This document shows, piece by piece, positions 1 through 5,597 of a stretch of 5,602 nucleotides of DNA. The notes below the pieces were generated by a model. The model was given only the letters and a program-made list of their open reading frames with translations. It made no database searches and was not told the origin of the DNA. Where the stretch lies: the NCBI GenBank assembly GCA_030611285.1, contig JAUWQC010000073.1:1-5602 (forward strand), read 5' to 3'. Position numbers and translations under genes: made by a program. Every line of letters starts with the position of its first letter. Positions within the stretch are counted from its first letter, which is position 1. This stretch comes from a bacterium. GTDB lineage: Bacteria; Actinomycetota; Humimicrobiia; Humimicrobiales; Humimicrobiaceae.

Positions 1-54
1 AAAGCTTCAAAAAAGAAAATAACTGAATTCATAAAGAAACTAAAAGAAGAATAA
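1..54 (+). CDS. Possible C-terminal end of an upstream gene (partial)
   Basis: Frame 1 is open from the window edge to a TAA at 52-54 and would encode a 17-residue tail ending ...FIKKLKEE. The other two forward frames stop by about position 26. The tail is rich in Lys and Glu, as is common at the C-terminus of bacterial proteins, and the codons (AAA, GAA, ATA, AAG) match those of the downstream genes. The stretch is too short to identify a family, and being open for 17 codons is weak evidence in itself. The terminator-like hairpins that follow support a gene ending here. Confidence 0.4.
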   Translation, partial: KASKKKITEFIKKLKEE

Positions 55-95
55 ATATTTCCGTAGCTTCTTAAGCTTATCTAAATTTAAGAGTT

Positions 96-130
96 TCCCT
101 ACTCACAATAGGGAGAGTATTGCTTTTTTT
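96..130 (+). terminator. Possible rho-independent terminator of the upstream gene
   Basis: TCCCTA (96-101) pairs with TAGGGA (109-114) around a 7-nt loop, and a run of seven T lies at 124-130. The 9-nt gap between stem and T-run is longer than in a classical terminator. An alternative shorter stem, CAATA (106-110) with TATTG (118-122), sits almost directly against the T-run. It competes with the first stem and is weak. The position, about 40-75 nt after the possible stop at 54, is right for a terminator. Confidence 0.3.
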
Positions 131-204
131 CCTGTCTTACCTCTTAAGCTATCCATAAAAGAGAAATTTCTCCCAAATTATTTTCCATCCCCTCTTTTCT
201 TCTG

Positions 205-233
205 ACTAAAAACTCTCATTTTAGTTTCTTTTT
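205..233 (+). terminator. Possible second AT-rich terminator hairpin
   Basis: ACTAAAA (205-211) pairs perfectly with TTTTAGT (219-225) around a 7-nt loop, and a T-rich tract (TTCTTTTT) follows at once. Only two of the seven pairs are G-C or C-G, so the stem would be weak. It lies upstream of the operon promoter, where it could insulate the operon from read-through. On the opposite strand no T-tract follows, so a + strand role is more likely. Confidence 0.3.
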
Positions 234-291
234 CCTTAAAATCCTAAAACCGGTGTTTACTTTCAATTTTTCAGAGGCTTAAAAGAGATAC

Positions 292-319
292 TTGACAAAT
301 GAGAATATTGTATTATAAC
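292..319 (+). promoter_or_regulatory. Sigma-70/sigma-A type promoter of the MarR-MATE-RND-LolA operon
   Basis: A perfect -35 box TTGACA (292-297) is followed after a 16-bp spacer by TATAAC (314-319), a five-of-six match to TATAAT. AT-rich DNA surrounds it. Transcription would start near 325-327, leaving a leader of about 190 nt before the first gene at 517. This is the best promoter match upstream of the operon, and no comparable one was seen between the genes. Confidence 0.7.
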
Positions 320-324
320 ATATT
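304..324. promoter_or_regulatory. Imperfect palindrome over the promoter, candidate MarR operator
   Basis: The 21-bp segment centred on position 314 is an imperfect palindrome. Outer arms AATAT (304-308) and ATATT (320-324) match exactly, inner arms TAT (311-313) and ATA (315-317) match exactly, and only 309-310 versus 318-319 fail to pair. It covers the end of the spacer, the whole -10 box and the approach to the start site. MarR-family dimers commonly bind palindromes of about this size overlapping their own promoter. That this one is bound is inference, because AT-rich DNA yields such symmetry by chance fairly often. Confidence 0.35.
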
Positions 325-355
325 TGTAAATTAAAAATAATTTTTAACTATTTAG

Positions 356-457
356 CCACGAATTTATACGAATAAACATAAACAAAAGCAAATTTTGATA
401 CAAAGATTTATTAACAAGAAATCGAATATAAGGAAATTGTTAAATAATTATTCGTGG
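356..457. repeat. Inverted-repeat element with CCACGAAT ends in the operon leader
   Basis: CCACGAAT (356-363) is the exact reverse complement of ATTCGTGG (450-457). A second internal copy, CGAATAA (369-375), is also complementary to TTATTCG (448-454). Nested inside, TTAACAA (411-417) pairs with TTGTTAA (437-443) across 19 nt. Further out, AGCCA (354-358) is matched by TGGCT (475-479). The segment is non-coding and lies within the predicted transcript. It resembles a short interspersed non-coding repeat (MITE- or REP-like), but no target-site duplication was seen. It could also be a structured leader RNA. Confidence 0.45.
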
Positions 458-491
458 TAATTAGTGATGATTAATGGCTGAGTAGTAACAA
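457..491 (+). repeat. Degenerate 7-bp tandem repeat (GTAATNN type) upstream of the operon
   Basis: From 457 the sequence reads in 7-bp steps: GTAATTA (457), GTGATGA (464), TTAATGG (471), CTGAGTA (478) and GTAACAA (485). The first two and last units are close to the GTAATNN consensus seen in the array after the operon, and the middle units are more decayed. The array starts on the last base of the CCACGAAT-type inverted repeat. It ends just before a perfect 12-bp AT palindrome (TAATTTAAATTA, 492-503) and the ribosome-binding site of the MarR gene. No coding function is apparent. Confidence 0.5.
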
Positions 492-516
492 TAATTTAAA
501 TTAAAGGGGTGAGCAT

Positions 517-957
517 ATGCAGGAAAATGATGTAGAAAAGCATGCTGAAAAATTGATTTTTCTTGTACCAGCTATTTTTAAGTCTTTTCAAATACAGCGC
601 CCTGAAAAACTTTTTGATATTGGTATTAGTGTTTCTGAAATGGCTGTTTTACATTATTTATTTTTCAAAACCAAGCCCAGTATGTCAGAAATGGGCAAAG
701 ACCTATATATTGATCTGAGCACTCTTACTCGTATTGTTGATAAATTGATAGAAAAAAACCTTATAATTAGAGAACCAGATTTAAAGGATAGAAGAAAAAT
801 AAGACTATCTATGAGTGCAGAAGGACGGGAGGTAAGGGAAAAATTCAAGCAAGAAAGTAAAGAGAAAGCAAAATCTGTCTTAAGACAGATGACCCCTGAG
901 GAAAGAAATACTTTTATGAATCTATTAGAAACTATCCATGCCCGTATTTACGGCTGA
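517..957 (+). CDS. MarR-family winged-helix transcriptional regulator
   Basis: A 146-residue protein of normal MarR length, expected to act in the cytoplasm as a homodimer that binds operator DNA and is released by a small ligand. Visible features are an N-terminal helical dimerisation segment (about 5-35), the helix-turn-helix with the 'SMSEMGKDL' helix (55-63) and recognition helix 'DLSTLTRIVDKLIEKN' (66-81), and the wing with the family motif around D91-R92-R93 followed by 'IRLSMSAEG' (95-103). C-terminal helices (105-145) complete the dimer interface. It contains no cysteine, so a thiol-oxidation sensor of the OhrR type is unlikely. The ATG at 517 has an AAAGGGGTGA ribosome-binding site (503-513 region). 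As first gene of an exporter operon, it most likely represses its own promoter at 292-319. The ligand cannot be read from the sequence. Confidence 0.93.
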   Translation: MQENDVEKHAEKLIFLVPAIFKSFQIQRPEKLFDIGISVSEMAVLHYLFFKTKPSMSEMGKDLYIDLSTLTRIVDKLIEKNLIIREPDLKDRRKIRLSMSAEGREVREKFKQESKEKAKSVLRQMTPEERNTFMNLLETIHARIYG

Positions 958-966
958 ACTTTTAGC

Positions 967-998
967 AAAAAATCATTAATAGAGAAAGGTGATTTTTT
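967..998 (+). promoter_or_regulatory. Inverted repeat enclosing the MATE ribosome-binding site
   Basis: AAAAAATCA (967-975) is the exact reverse complement of TGATTTTTT (990-998), with 14 nt between. The Shine-Dalgarno sequence AAAGGTGA (985-992) spans the loop and the 3' arm, and the ATG of the MATE gene follows directly at 999. In RNA this would be a 9-bp, mostly A-U stem that partly occupies the ribosome-binding site. In DNA it could be a second operator. It is also terminator-like, with a T-run in its 3' arm, but too weak to call one. Confidence 0.4.
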
Positions 999-2378
999 AT
1001 GAAGACTCAAGAAAAAGTTACCCAAGGAGTCAAGCACTTACTTGGAGATCCAAAAAAAGCAATGCTGAAGCTTTCCATCCCCATGGTGATAGGGATGTTA
1101 GCCCAAGCTCTTTACAACGTAGTAGATGGTATTTGGGTTGCTGGACTGGGAGCAGATGCCTTAGCTGCAGTTGGTTTGTTTTTTCCATTTTTTATGATCA
1201 TTATGGCAGTGTCAACAGGTATAGGCATTGGCGGAAGCTCAGCAATATCACGGAGAATAGGTCAAAGAAATAAAGAAGCAGCTGATAATACGGCAAATCA
1301 TACTATTATATTAGGTATACTTATAGGACTGGTTTTAAGCCTATCTTTTCTGCCTTTTATTGAGAAAATATTTTTCCTTATGGGAGTAAAGGGTAGCGTG
1401 GCCCAAATGAGCTCTAATTACGCCAGAGTGTTATTTGGCGGAGCAATATTTATCTTCTTCTCCAATATAGCCAGTGCTATTCTACGTGGAGAGGGTGATA
1501 CAAAGAGAGCAATGTATGCAATGCTCCTGGGGACAGGACTGAATATGATACTTGATCCCATATACATATATACCTTTAATATGGGAGTAGTTGGTGCTGC
1601 TTGGGCTACGATTACATCTATAGCGGTTTCGGCGATATTATTTTTCTATTGGCTCTTTGTAAAGAGTGATACCTATGTCAAGATAAGACTTAAGGAATTC
1701 CATCTAAATAAGGGTATAATTAAGGAGATATTTAATGTTGGCATACCTGCCTCTCTGGCGCAGCTTTCAATGTCCATATCAATGCTCCTTCTCAATGTTG
1801 TCGTGATTAAAGCCGGGGGGACGGATGGTGTTGCCGTATTCACCAGCGGCTGGAGGATAGTAATGTTTGCTATTCTTCCTTTGCTGGGAATAGCCACGGG
1901 TGTTACCGCGGTTACGGGAGCTGCTTATGGAGCAAGGAATCCAGAAAAGCTTAACATAGCCTATATCTATGCCATAAAAATAGGTATTTTAGCAGAACTT
2001 GCAGTGGCAAGTATGATTGCATTATTTGCACCCCAGGTAGCATTTATATTCACATATTCTAAGGGAGCAGCATATATAGCTGATAATTTAGTAATATTCC
2101 TTAGATGGATGGTACTTTTCTGCCTAACTGTACCCCTGGGTATGTTATCATCAGCGATGTTTCAAGGGGTTGGTAGAGGCAAAACTGCTCTATTTGTCAC
2201 CATCTTAAGAACAATAATCCTCCAGGTTCCAGTAGCATATATATTTGGAATATCCTTCGGCTTTGGTCTCGCAGGCGTCTGGTCCGGGATGGTAGTTGGA
2301 AATGCTATAGCAGTATTTATAACTTTCACTTTGGGGATACTCTTTGTGAAGAGTTTTTCCAGGGCAAAGAAAATTTAA
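999..2378 (+). CDS. MATE-family multidrug/toxin efflux transporter
   Basis: A 459-residue inner-membrane protein of normal MATE length with 12 predicted membrane helices in two related halves. MATE proteins export cationic, amphipathic or metabolite substrates using a H+ or Na+ gradient. The N-half opens with 'GDPKKAMLKLSIPMVIG' (16-32), then 'NVVDGIWVAGLGADALAAVG' (40-59), 'ILRGEGDTKRAM' (161-172) and 'LNMILDPIYI' (181-190) with 'GVVGAAWAT' (196-204). The C-half repeats the pattern from 'VGIPASLAQLSMS' (247-259), with 'GAAYGARNPEKL' (307-318) and 'FQGVGRGKTALF' (388-399). D43, N182, D186 and T204 sit at a constant +2 offset from D41, N180, D184 and T202, the N-lobe ion-site residues of Pyrococcus furiosus MATE (numbers from memory). 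This suggests the archaeal/DinF-like branch and a working cation site. The start has an AAAGGTGA ribosome-binding site 6 nt upstream. It lies 41 nt after the MarR gene and 1 nt before the RND gene. Its substrate is unknown. Confidence 0.93.
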   Translation: MKTQEKVTQGVKHLLGDPKKAMLKLSIPMVIGMLAQALYNVVDGIWVAGLGADALAAVGLFFPFFMIIMAVSTGIGIGGSSAISRRIGQRNKEAADNTANHTIILGILIGLVLSLSFLPFIEKIFFLMGVKGSVAQMSSNYARVLFGGAIFIFFSNIASAILRGEGDTKRAMYAMLLGTGLNMILDPIYIYTFNMGVVGAAWATITSIAVSAILFFYWLFVKSDTYVKIRLKEFHLNKGIIKEIFNVGIPASLAQLSMSISMLLLNVVVIKAGGTDGVAVFTSGWRIVMFAILPLLGIATGVTAVTGAAYGARNPEKLNIAYIYAIKIGILAELAVASMIALFAPQVAFIFTYSKGAAYIADNLVIFLRWMVLFCLTVPLGMLSSAMFQGVGRGKTALFVTILRTIILQVPVAYIFGISFGFGLAGVWSGMVVGNAIAVFITFTLGILFVKSFSRAKKI

Positions 2379-2379
2379 A

Positions 2380-4692
2380 ATGAAACTGAGAATATCAAAA
2401 CTAAAAGAAATAACTAATTGGGTTGTTAATAATCCTAAAAAAACCATAATTTTTACTATTATTGTTACTTTGTCCTTTTGCTTTTTTATTCCCCGGATAA
2501 GCTTTAAGTCTGATATGAAGGATATGGTCCCCCTAAACGATCCGGTAATCAAGGACTTTGAAAAAGTGACAGATGAGTTTGGCTCACAGGATTTTCTTAC
2601 AGTTGCTTTATGTAGTAATAATATCTTTAATTCAGACACTCTTAAAAAAATTAACAAAATATTTGAAGAATTCTCTAATCTTCAAGGAGTAGAAAAGGTC
2701 ACCACACCATTAAATATTGATTTAATCGAAGGGAGTGAGGGATTGATTAGCATTACCCCTATTGTAGAAAAAGTTCCTGAAAAAGAGAAAGAAATAGAAA
2801 AGTTCAAAGAAAAGATTTTAAGCTCTTCTCAGGGTAAATTCTTTGTAGCTAAAAATGAAAAAGCAGCTCTTATATTGATTACTTTAGAACCGGGTATTGC
2901 CGCTACTGAAAAAGCTGACGAATTAATTGAAAAAATACTGGTAATTATTCATCAAAATGAAGGACCAGAGGAAATTTACCTAGCTGGTGATGCCTATATA
3001 ACTCATTATGCTAAAAATACAATGGGACACGATTTATACTTTCTATTTTCCCTAATAGTTTTAGTAATAATAGGATTTTTGTACTTTTGTTTCCGAAGCA
3101 GAATGGGGATACTTATCCCTATACTGACTGTTTTTATGAGCATTATATGGATGATAGGGTTTATGGCTTGTATGGGGTATCCTTTTAGCATAATTTCTAT
3201 AATAGCTCCTGTTATTTTGGTTGCCATTGGGAGTGCTTATGGGATTCATATTGTAAATAAATACTACGAGGAGATAAGAAACGGATTAAGAGGAAAGAAA
3301 GCTGCGTTGAATACTATGTCTGAGATGAATTCCCCCACAATTATGGCTGCCTTAACTACTGCTGCCGGCTTTTTGACTTTAAATACCTCTTTTGTCGTTC
3401 CTATAAAACAATTTGGAACTTCAGCGGCTTTTGGGGTCCTCTCAGCTATGCTCCTTTCCTTAACTTTTATTCCAGCAGTTTTATCTCTGGAGAAAAAACT
3501 CCCTCGTTATATTAAAAAACAAAGTTCCCCTGGTATATTAGATTCTTTTTTAAAAAAGGTAGGATTTTCTACAGCAGGGCATCCTAAAACTGTAATAGTA
3601 ATATCCTCTCTTATTATTTGCTTTTTTCTTTTGGGAATTTCCAGAATCAATACTGATGCTGATTTAATGAGATATTTAGGGAAAAATAGCCCTCCTGTAC
3701 AATCAATTAATAAAGTAGAGGATAATTTTGGAGGAACTTCTCGACTCCTAATAGAAATAGATGCAAAGGGAAAGAATGAAATAAAGGAGCCAGCTGTTCT
3801 TAAAAAGATACTGAAGACAGAGAAATATTTAGATTCCTTAAAATATACTGGAGATAGTTCTTCTCTTACTGATATAATTCTTGAGATTAATCAAGTGCTT
3901 CACGATGGAGATGAAAATTATTATACTATTCCTGAAACCAGAAGAGCTGTAGCTCAAGAGCTGCTTTTGTTCACTATGCAGGGGGGCTCTGGTATTGATT
4001 CTATGGTTAGTTATAATTTCGAAAAAGCTCTTATATCTACACAATTAGAAAATGTAGGCACTTTGGAATTAAAAAATACAATAAACAAAATAGAAGATTA
4101 TTTAAAAAAAGAATTTGATTCAGATAAATTTAATGTCAAATTAGTGGGAATGCCTAAAATTACCCTACACTTAATGAATAGAATTCTTAATAGTCAGCTA
4201 AGCAGTCTATTTTATTCTATTATAATAGTATTAATTATTGTTAGCTTAATCTTTGCCTCTCTTAAAATAGGCTTAATTTGTATTTTACCTTTACTTCTTA
4301 CCATAGGTATTAATTTTGGAATTATGGGATATTTTGGCATTCCCCTTGATGTAGCTACAGCTACAATTTCCAGTATCGCCATAGGAATCGGAATAGATTA
4401 TGCTATTCATTTTATTAGTCGTTATCGAAGGGAGATAAAAGATAAGAAAAGTAAAAGAGAAGCTTTAATTACCACCACTAAAACAGCCGGACGGGGGATA
4501 TTTTTTAATGCAATTACGCTAATATTAGGATTTGGAGTTCTTCTTTTATCCTCTTTTCATGCTATCTTCGTTTTTGGGTATTTAATTTGTTTAATTATGG
4601 CCATAAGTTCTGTAGCTTCCTTAACAGTTATTCCAGCTATTTTAAAATTAACAAAAATTAGAGTAAATCAGGAGGTAAAAGAATGTCTCTAA
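2380..4692 (+). CDS. RND superfamily exporter, MMPL/HAE3 type
   Basis: A 770-residue inner-membrane proton-driven exporter with duplicated RND architecture. TM1 is at about 21-38, an extracytoplasmic domain at about 40-210, and TM2-6 at about 217-370. The second half has TM7 at about 402-421, an extracytoplasmic domain at about 425-605, and TM8-12 at about 608-755. Each half carries the MMPL signature in its fourth helix: 'GSAYGIHIVNKYYEE' (284-298) and 'GIDYAIHFISRYRRE' (671-685). D673 is the likely proton-relay acid, while the first half has Ala instead of Asp. Members of this family (COG1033 type) export lipids, hydrophobic molecules or peptides, and its small loops suggest it does not need the AcrA/TolC partners of classical drug pumps. 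The ATG lies 1 nt after the MATE stop and has no good ribosome-binding site (nearest AGGG is about 15 nt away), so translation is probably coupled to the MATE gene. The last 10 nt overlap the LolA-like gene, its likely partner. Confidence 0.92.
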   Translation: MKLRISKLKEITNWVVNNPKKTIIFTIIVTLSFCFFIPRISFKSDMKDMVPLNDPVIKDFEKVTDEFGSQDFLTVALCSNNIFNSDTLKKINKIFEEFSNLQGVEKVTTPLNIDLIEGSEGLISITPIVEKVPEKEKEIEKFKEKILSSSQGKFFVAKNEKAALILITLEPGIAATEKADELIEKILVIIHQNEGPEEIYLAGDAYITHYAKNTMGHDLYFLFSLIVLVIIGFLYFCFRSRMGILIPILTVFMSIIWMIGFMACMGYPFSIISIIAPVILVAIGSAYGIHIVNKYYEEIRNGLRGKKAALNTMSEMNSPTIMAALTTAAGFLTLNTSFVVPIKQFGTSAAFGVLSAMLLSLTFIPAVLSLEKKLPRYIKKQSSPGILDSFLKKVGFSTAGHPKTVIVISSLIICFFLLGISRINTDADLMRYLGKNSPPVQSINKVEDNFGGTSRLLIEIDAKGKNEIKEPAVLKKILKTEKYLDSLKYTGDSSSLTDIILEINQVLHDGDENYYTIPETRRAVAQELLLFTMQGGSGIDSMVSYNFEKALISTQLENVGTLELKNTINKIEDYLKKEFDSDKFNVKLVGMPKITLHLMNRILNSQLSSLFYSIIIVLIIVSLIFASLKIGLICILPLLLTIGINFGIMGYFGIPLDVATATISSIAIGIGIDYAIHFISRYRREIKDKKSKREALITTTKTAGRGIFFNAITLILGFGVLLLSSFHAIFVFGYLICLIMAISSVASLTVIPAILKLTKIRVNQEVKECL

Positions 4693-5474
4693 AGATAAGA
4701 AAGGAAAGAGTTTTACTGATGGGGTTAGTGATTTTTATTTTATCAGCTCTCATTACTTATGCTGGGGAACTAACTGGTGATGAGATTTTGAAAAAAATAA
4801 AGGGTAAAGTTACTGTTACCAGTAGTGGAGAGGCTACGATAAATCTCATTACAGAGAATAAGAGAGGAGAACAAAGGAAGAATAAGGTTAAAATTTATCG
4901 CAAAACAACCGAAGGAATAGAAAAACAGCTCATAGAATACTTAGAGCCAGCCGATGTTGAAGGAACGAAACTTTTAAGTATTAGTGAGGAAGGAAAAGAA
5001 GATTTAATGTATATTTATTTTCCATTTTTGGGGAACGAAAAAAGGATTGCTGCTCAGGAAAAGGAAAAAAAGTTTATGGGAACAGATTTTACTTATGAGG
5101 AAATAGGTAGCAGTGAAAGTTATCAAGAAAAATACAAAGCAAAAAGGCTAAAAGATGAAGATTTTGAAAGTTATTCCTGTTATGTCTTAAGGCTTTCCCC
5201 TGAAGAAGGAGAGAAAGAAGAGTATAGTTATCTTAAAATGTGGGTATGGAAAAAGGAATTTATTCCTTTAAAGATAGAGTTTTATAGAAAAGATGAAAAA
5301 TTAGAAAAAGTTTTAACTGAATCTGATTTAAGGAAAGAAAAAGAAGATTATATCCCTTATAAAATAATAATGGCTGACCAGACTAAAGGGACTAAAACAA
5401 TTATTGAAATATTGGAAACTAAGGAAGAAGAAATCCCTGATGATTATTTCACTTTAAGATACCTACGTCGGTAA
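4683..5474 (+). CDS. Secreted LolA-like protein ('outer membrane lipoprotein-sorting protein')
   Basis: A 263-residue protein with an N-terminal signal peptide: basic 'KIRKER' (4-9), hydrophobic core (10-24) and likely cleavage after 'TYA' (25-27). There is no lipobox cysteine, so the mature protein should be soluble in the periplasm. The rest looks like the LolA-like beta-rich family (PF17131/COG2834 type). It has 'IEYLEPADVEGTKLL' (84-98), 'DLMYIYFPFLGNEKRI' (107-122) and the family hallmark 'KFMGTDFTYEEI' (130-141), followed by alternating strands to the end. Such proteins have an open half-barrel that binds lipid or lipoprotein acyl chains. Genes of this type frequently sit next to MMPL-type RND exporters, as here, which suggests it receives or delivers the RND substrate. 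The ATG at 4683 overlaps the RND gene by 10 nt and has a strong AGGAGGT ribosome-binding site (4670-4676) 6 nt upstream. This rules out the later Met13, which would destroy the signal peptide. True lipoprotein sorting is unproven. Confidence 0.85.
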   Translation: MSLKIRKERVLLMGLVIFILSALITYAGELTGDEILKKIKGKVTVTSSGEATINLITENKRGEQRKNKVKIYRKTTEGIEKQLIEYLEPADVEGTKLLSISEEGKEDLMYIYFPFLGNEKRIAAQEKEKKFMGTDFTYEEIGSSESYQEKYKAKRLKDEDFESYSCYVLRLSPEEGEKEEYSYLKMWVWKKEFIPLKIEFYRKDEKLEKVLTESDLRKEKEDYIPYKIIMADQTKGTKTIIEILETKEEEIPDDYFTLRYLRR

Positions 5475-5479
5475 GATTA

Positions 5480-5535
5480 GTAATATGTGATGCATAATGA
5501 GCAATACGTAATCAGTAATAGGTAATGAGTGAATG
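5480..5535 (+). repeat. 7-bp tandem repeat array, consensus GTAATNN, eight units
   Basis: The sequence runs in strict 7-bp register: GTAATAT (5480), GTGATGC (5487), ATAATGA (5494), GCAATAC (5501), GTAATCA (5508), GTAATAG (5515), GTAATGA (5522) and GTGAATG (5529). The first five bases are conserved and the last two vary freely, without insertions or deletions. It begins 5 nt after the stop of the LolA-like gene. Because 7 is not a multiple of 3, the TAA or TGA in nearly every unit gives stop codons in all three + frames. No terminator hairpin was seen in or near it. The same repeat type occurs upstream of the operon at 457-491. Confidence 0.75.
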
Positions 5536-5590
5536 TGTTGATGAAGCAGAAGCGTCAAATCAGGCCAATGTCGCACGAAATAAACGAAAC

Positions 5591-5597
5591 AAGGAGG
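5591..5597 (+). promoter_or_regulatory. Strong ribosome-binding site for a gene beyond the window
   Basis: AAGGAGG followed by TTTTT at the window end is a near-perfect Shine-Dalgarno sequence, with the right spacing for a start codon just past 5602. The stretch between the heptad array and this site (5536-5590) shows no recognisable gene or terminator. It contains 'GCACGAAATAAACGAAAC' (5573-5590), which resembles the CACGAAT/ACGAATAAAC motifs of the upstream element at 357-377. With no terminator visible, the next gene may be read from the same transcript. Confidence 0.6.

Larger units (their letters stand above)
55..291. other. Intergenic region, pyrimidine-rich, no gene seen
   Basis: No credible coding frame is visible on either strand. 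The + strand is rich in C and T across roughly 120-240. It contains a perfect 12-bp palindrome GAGAAATTTCTC (161-172) and a 9-bp direct repeat TCTTAAGCT (69-77 and 142-150). Each copy of the repeat is followed by a similar TATC or ATCC. It also holds two weak hairpins, listed separately as possible terminators. The palindrome could be a protein-binding site but has no assigned partner. No RNA gene was recognised. Confidence 0.6.

Noticed and set aside
326..516. Riboswitch or other known cis-RNA in the long leader
   Set aside because: No known riboswitch core was recognised, there is no terminator hairpin with a T-tract before the gene, and repeat elements account for much of the length.
517..957. 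OhrR-like peroxide sensor identity for the MarR protein
   Set aside because: The protein contains no cysteine, so the thiol-based sensing mechanism is not available.
989..1273. 94-codon + strand open frame overlapping the start of the MATE gene
   Set aside because: It lies in another frame of the clear MATE gene, gives a Ser/Arg-rich protein with no family resemblance, and its start has no suitable ribosome-binding site.
2205..2657. 150-codon minus-strand open frame across the MATE-RND junction
   Set aside because: It is antisense to two well-supported genes, the translation shows no recognisable domain, and no promoter or ribosome-binding site was seen.
3006..3249. Two minus-strand open frames inside the RND gene
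   Set aside because: They are short, overlap each other in different frames and are antisense to conserved membrane helices, so they are shadows.
5480..5535. CRISPR-like array
   Set aside because: Units are contiguous 7-bp heptads without spacers, far shorter than CRISPR repeats, and no cas gene is nearby.
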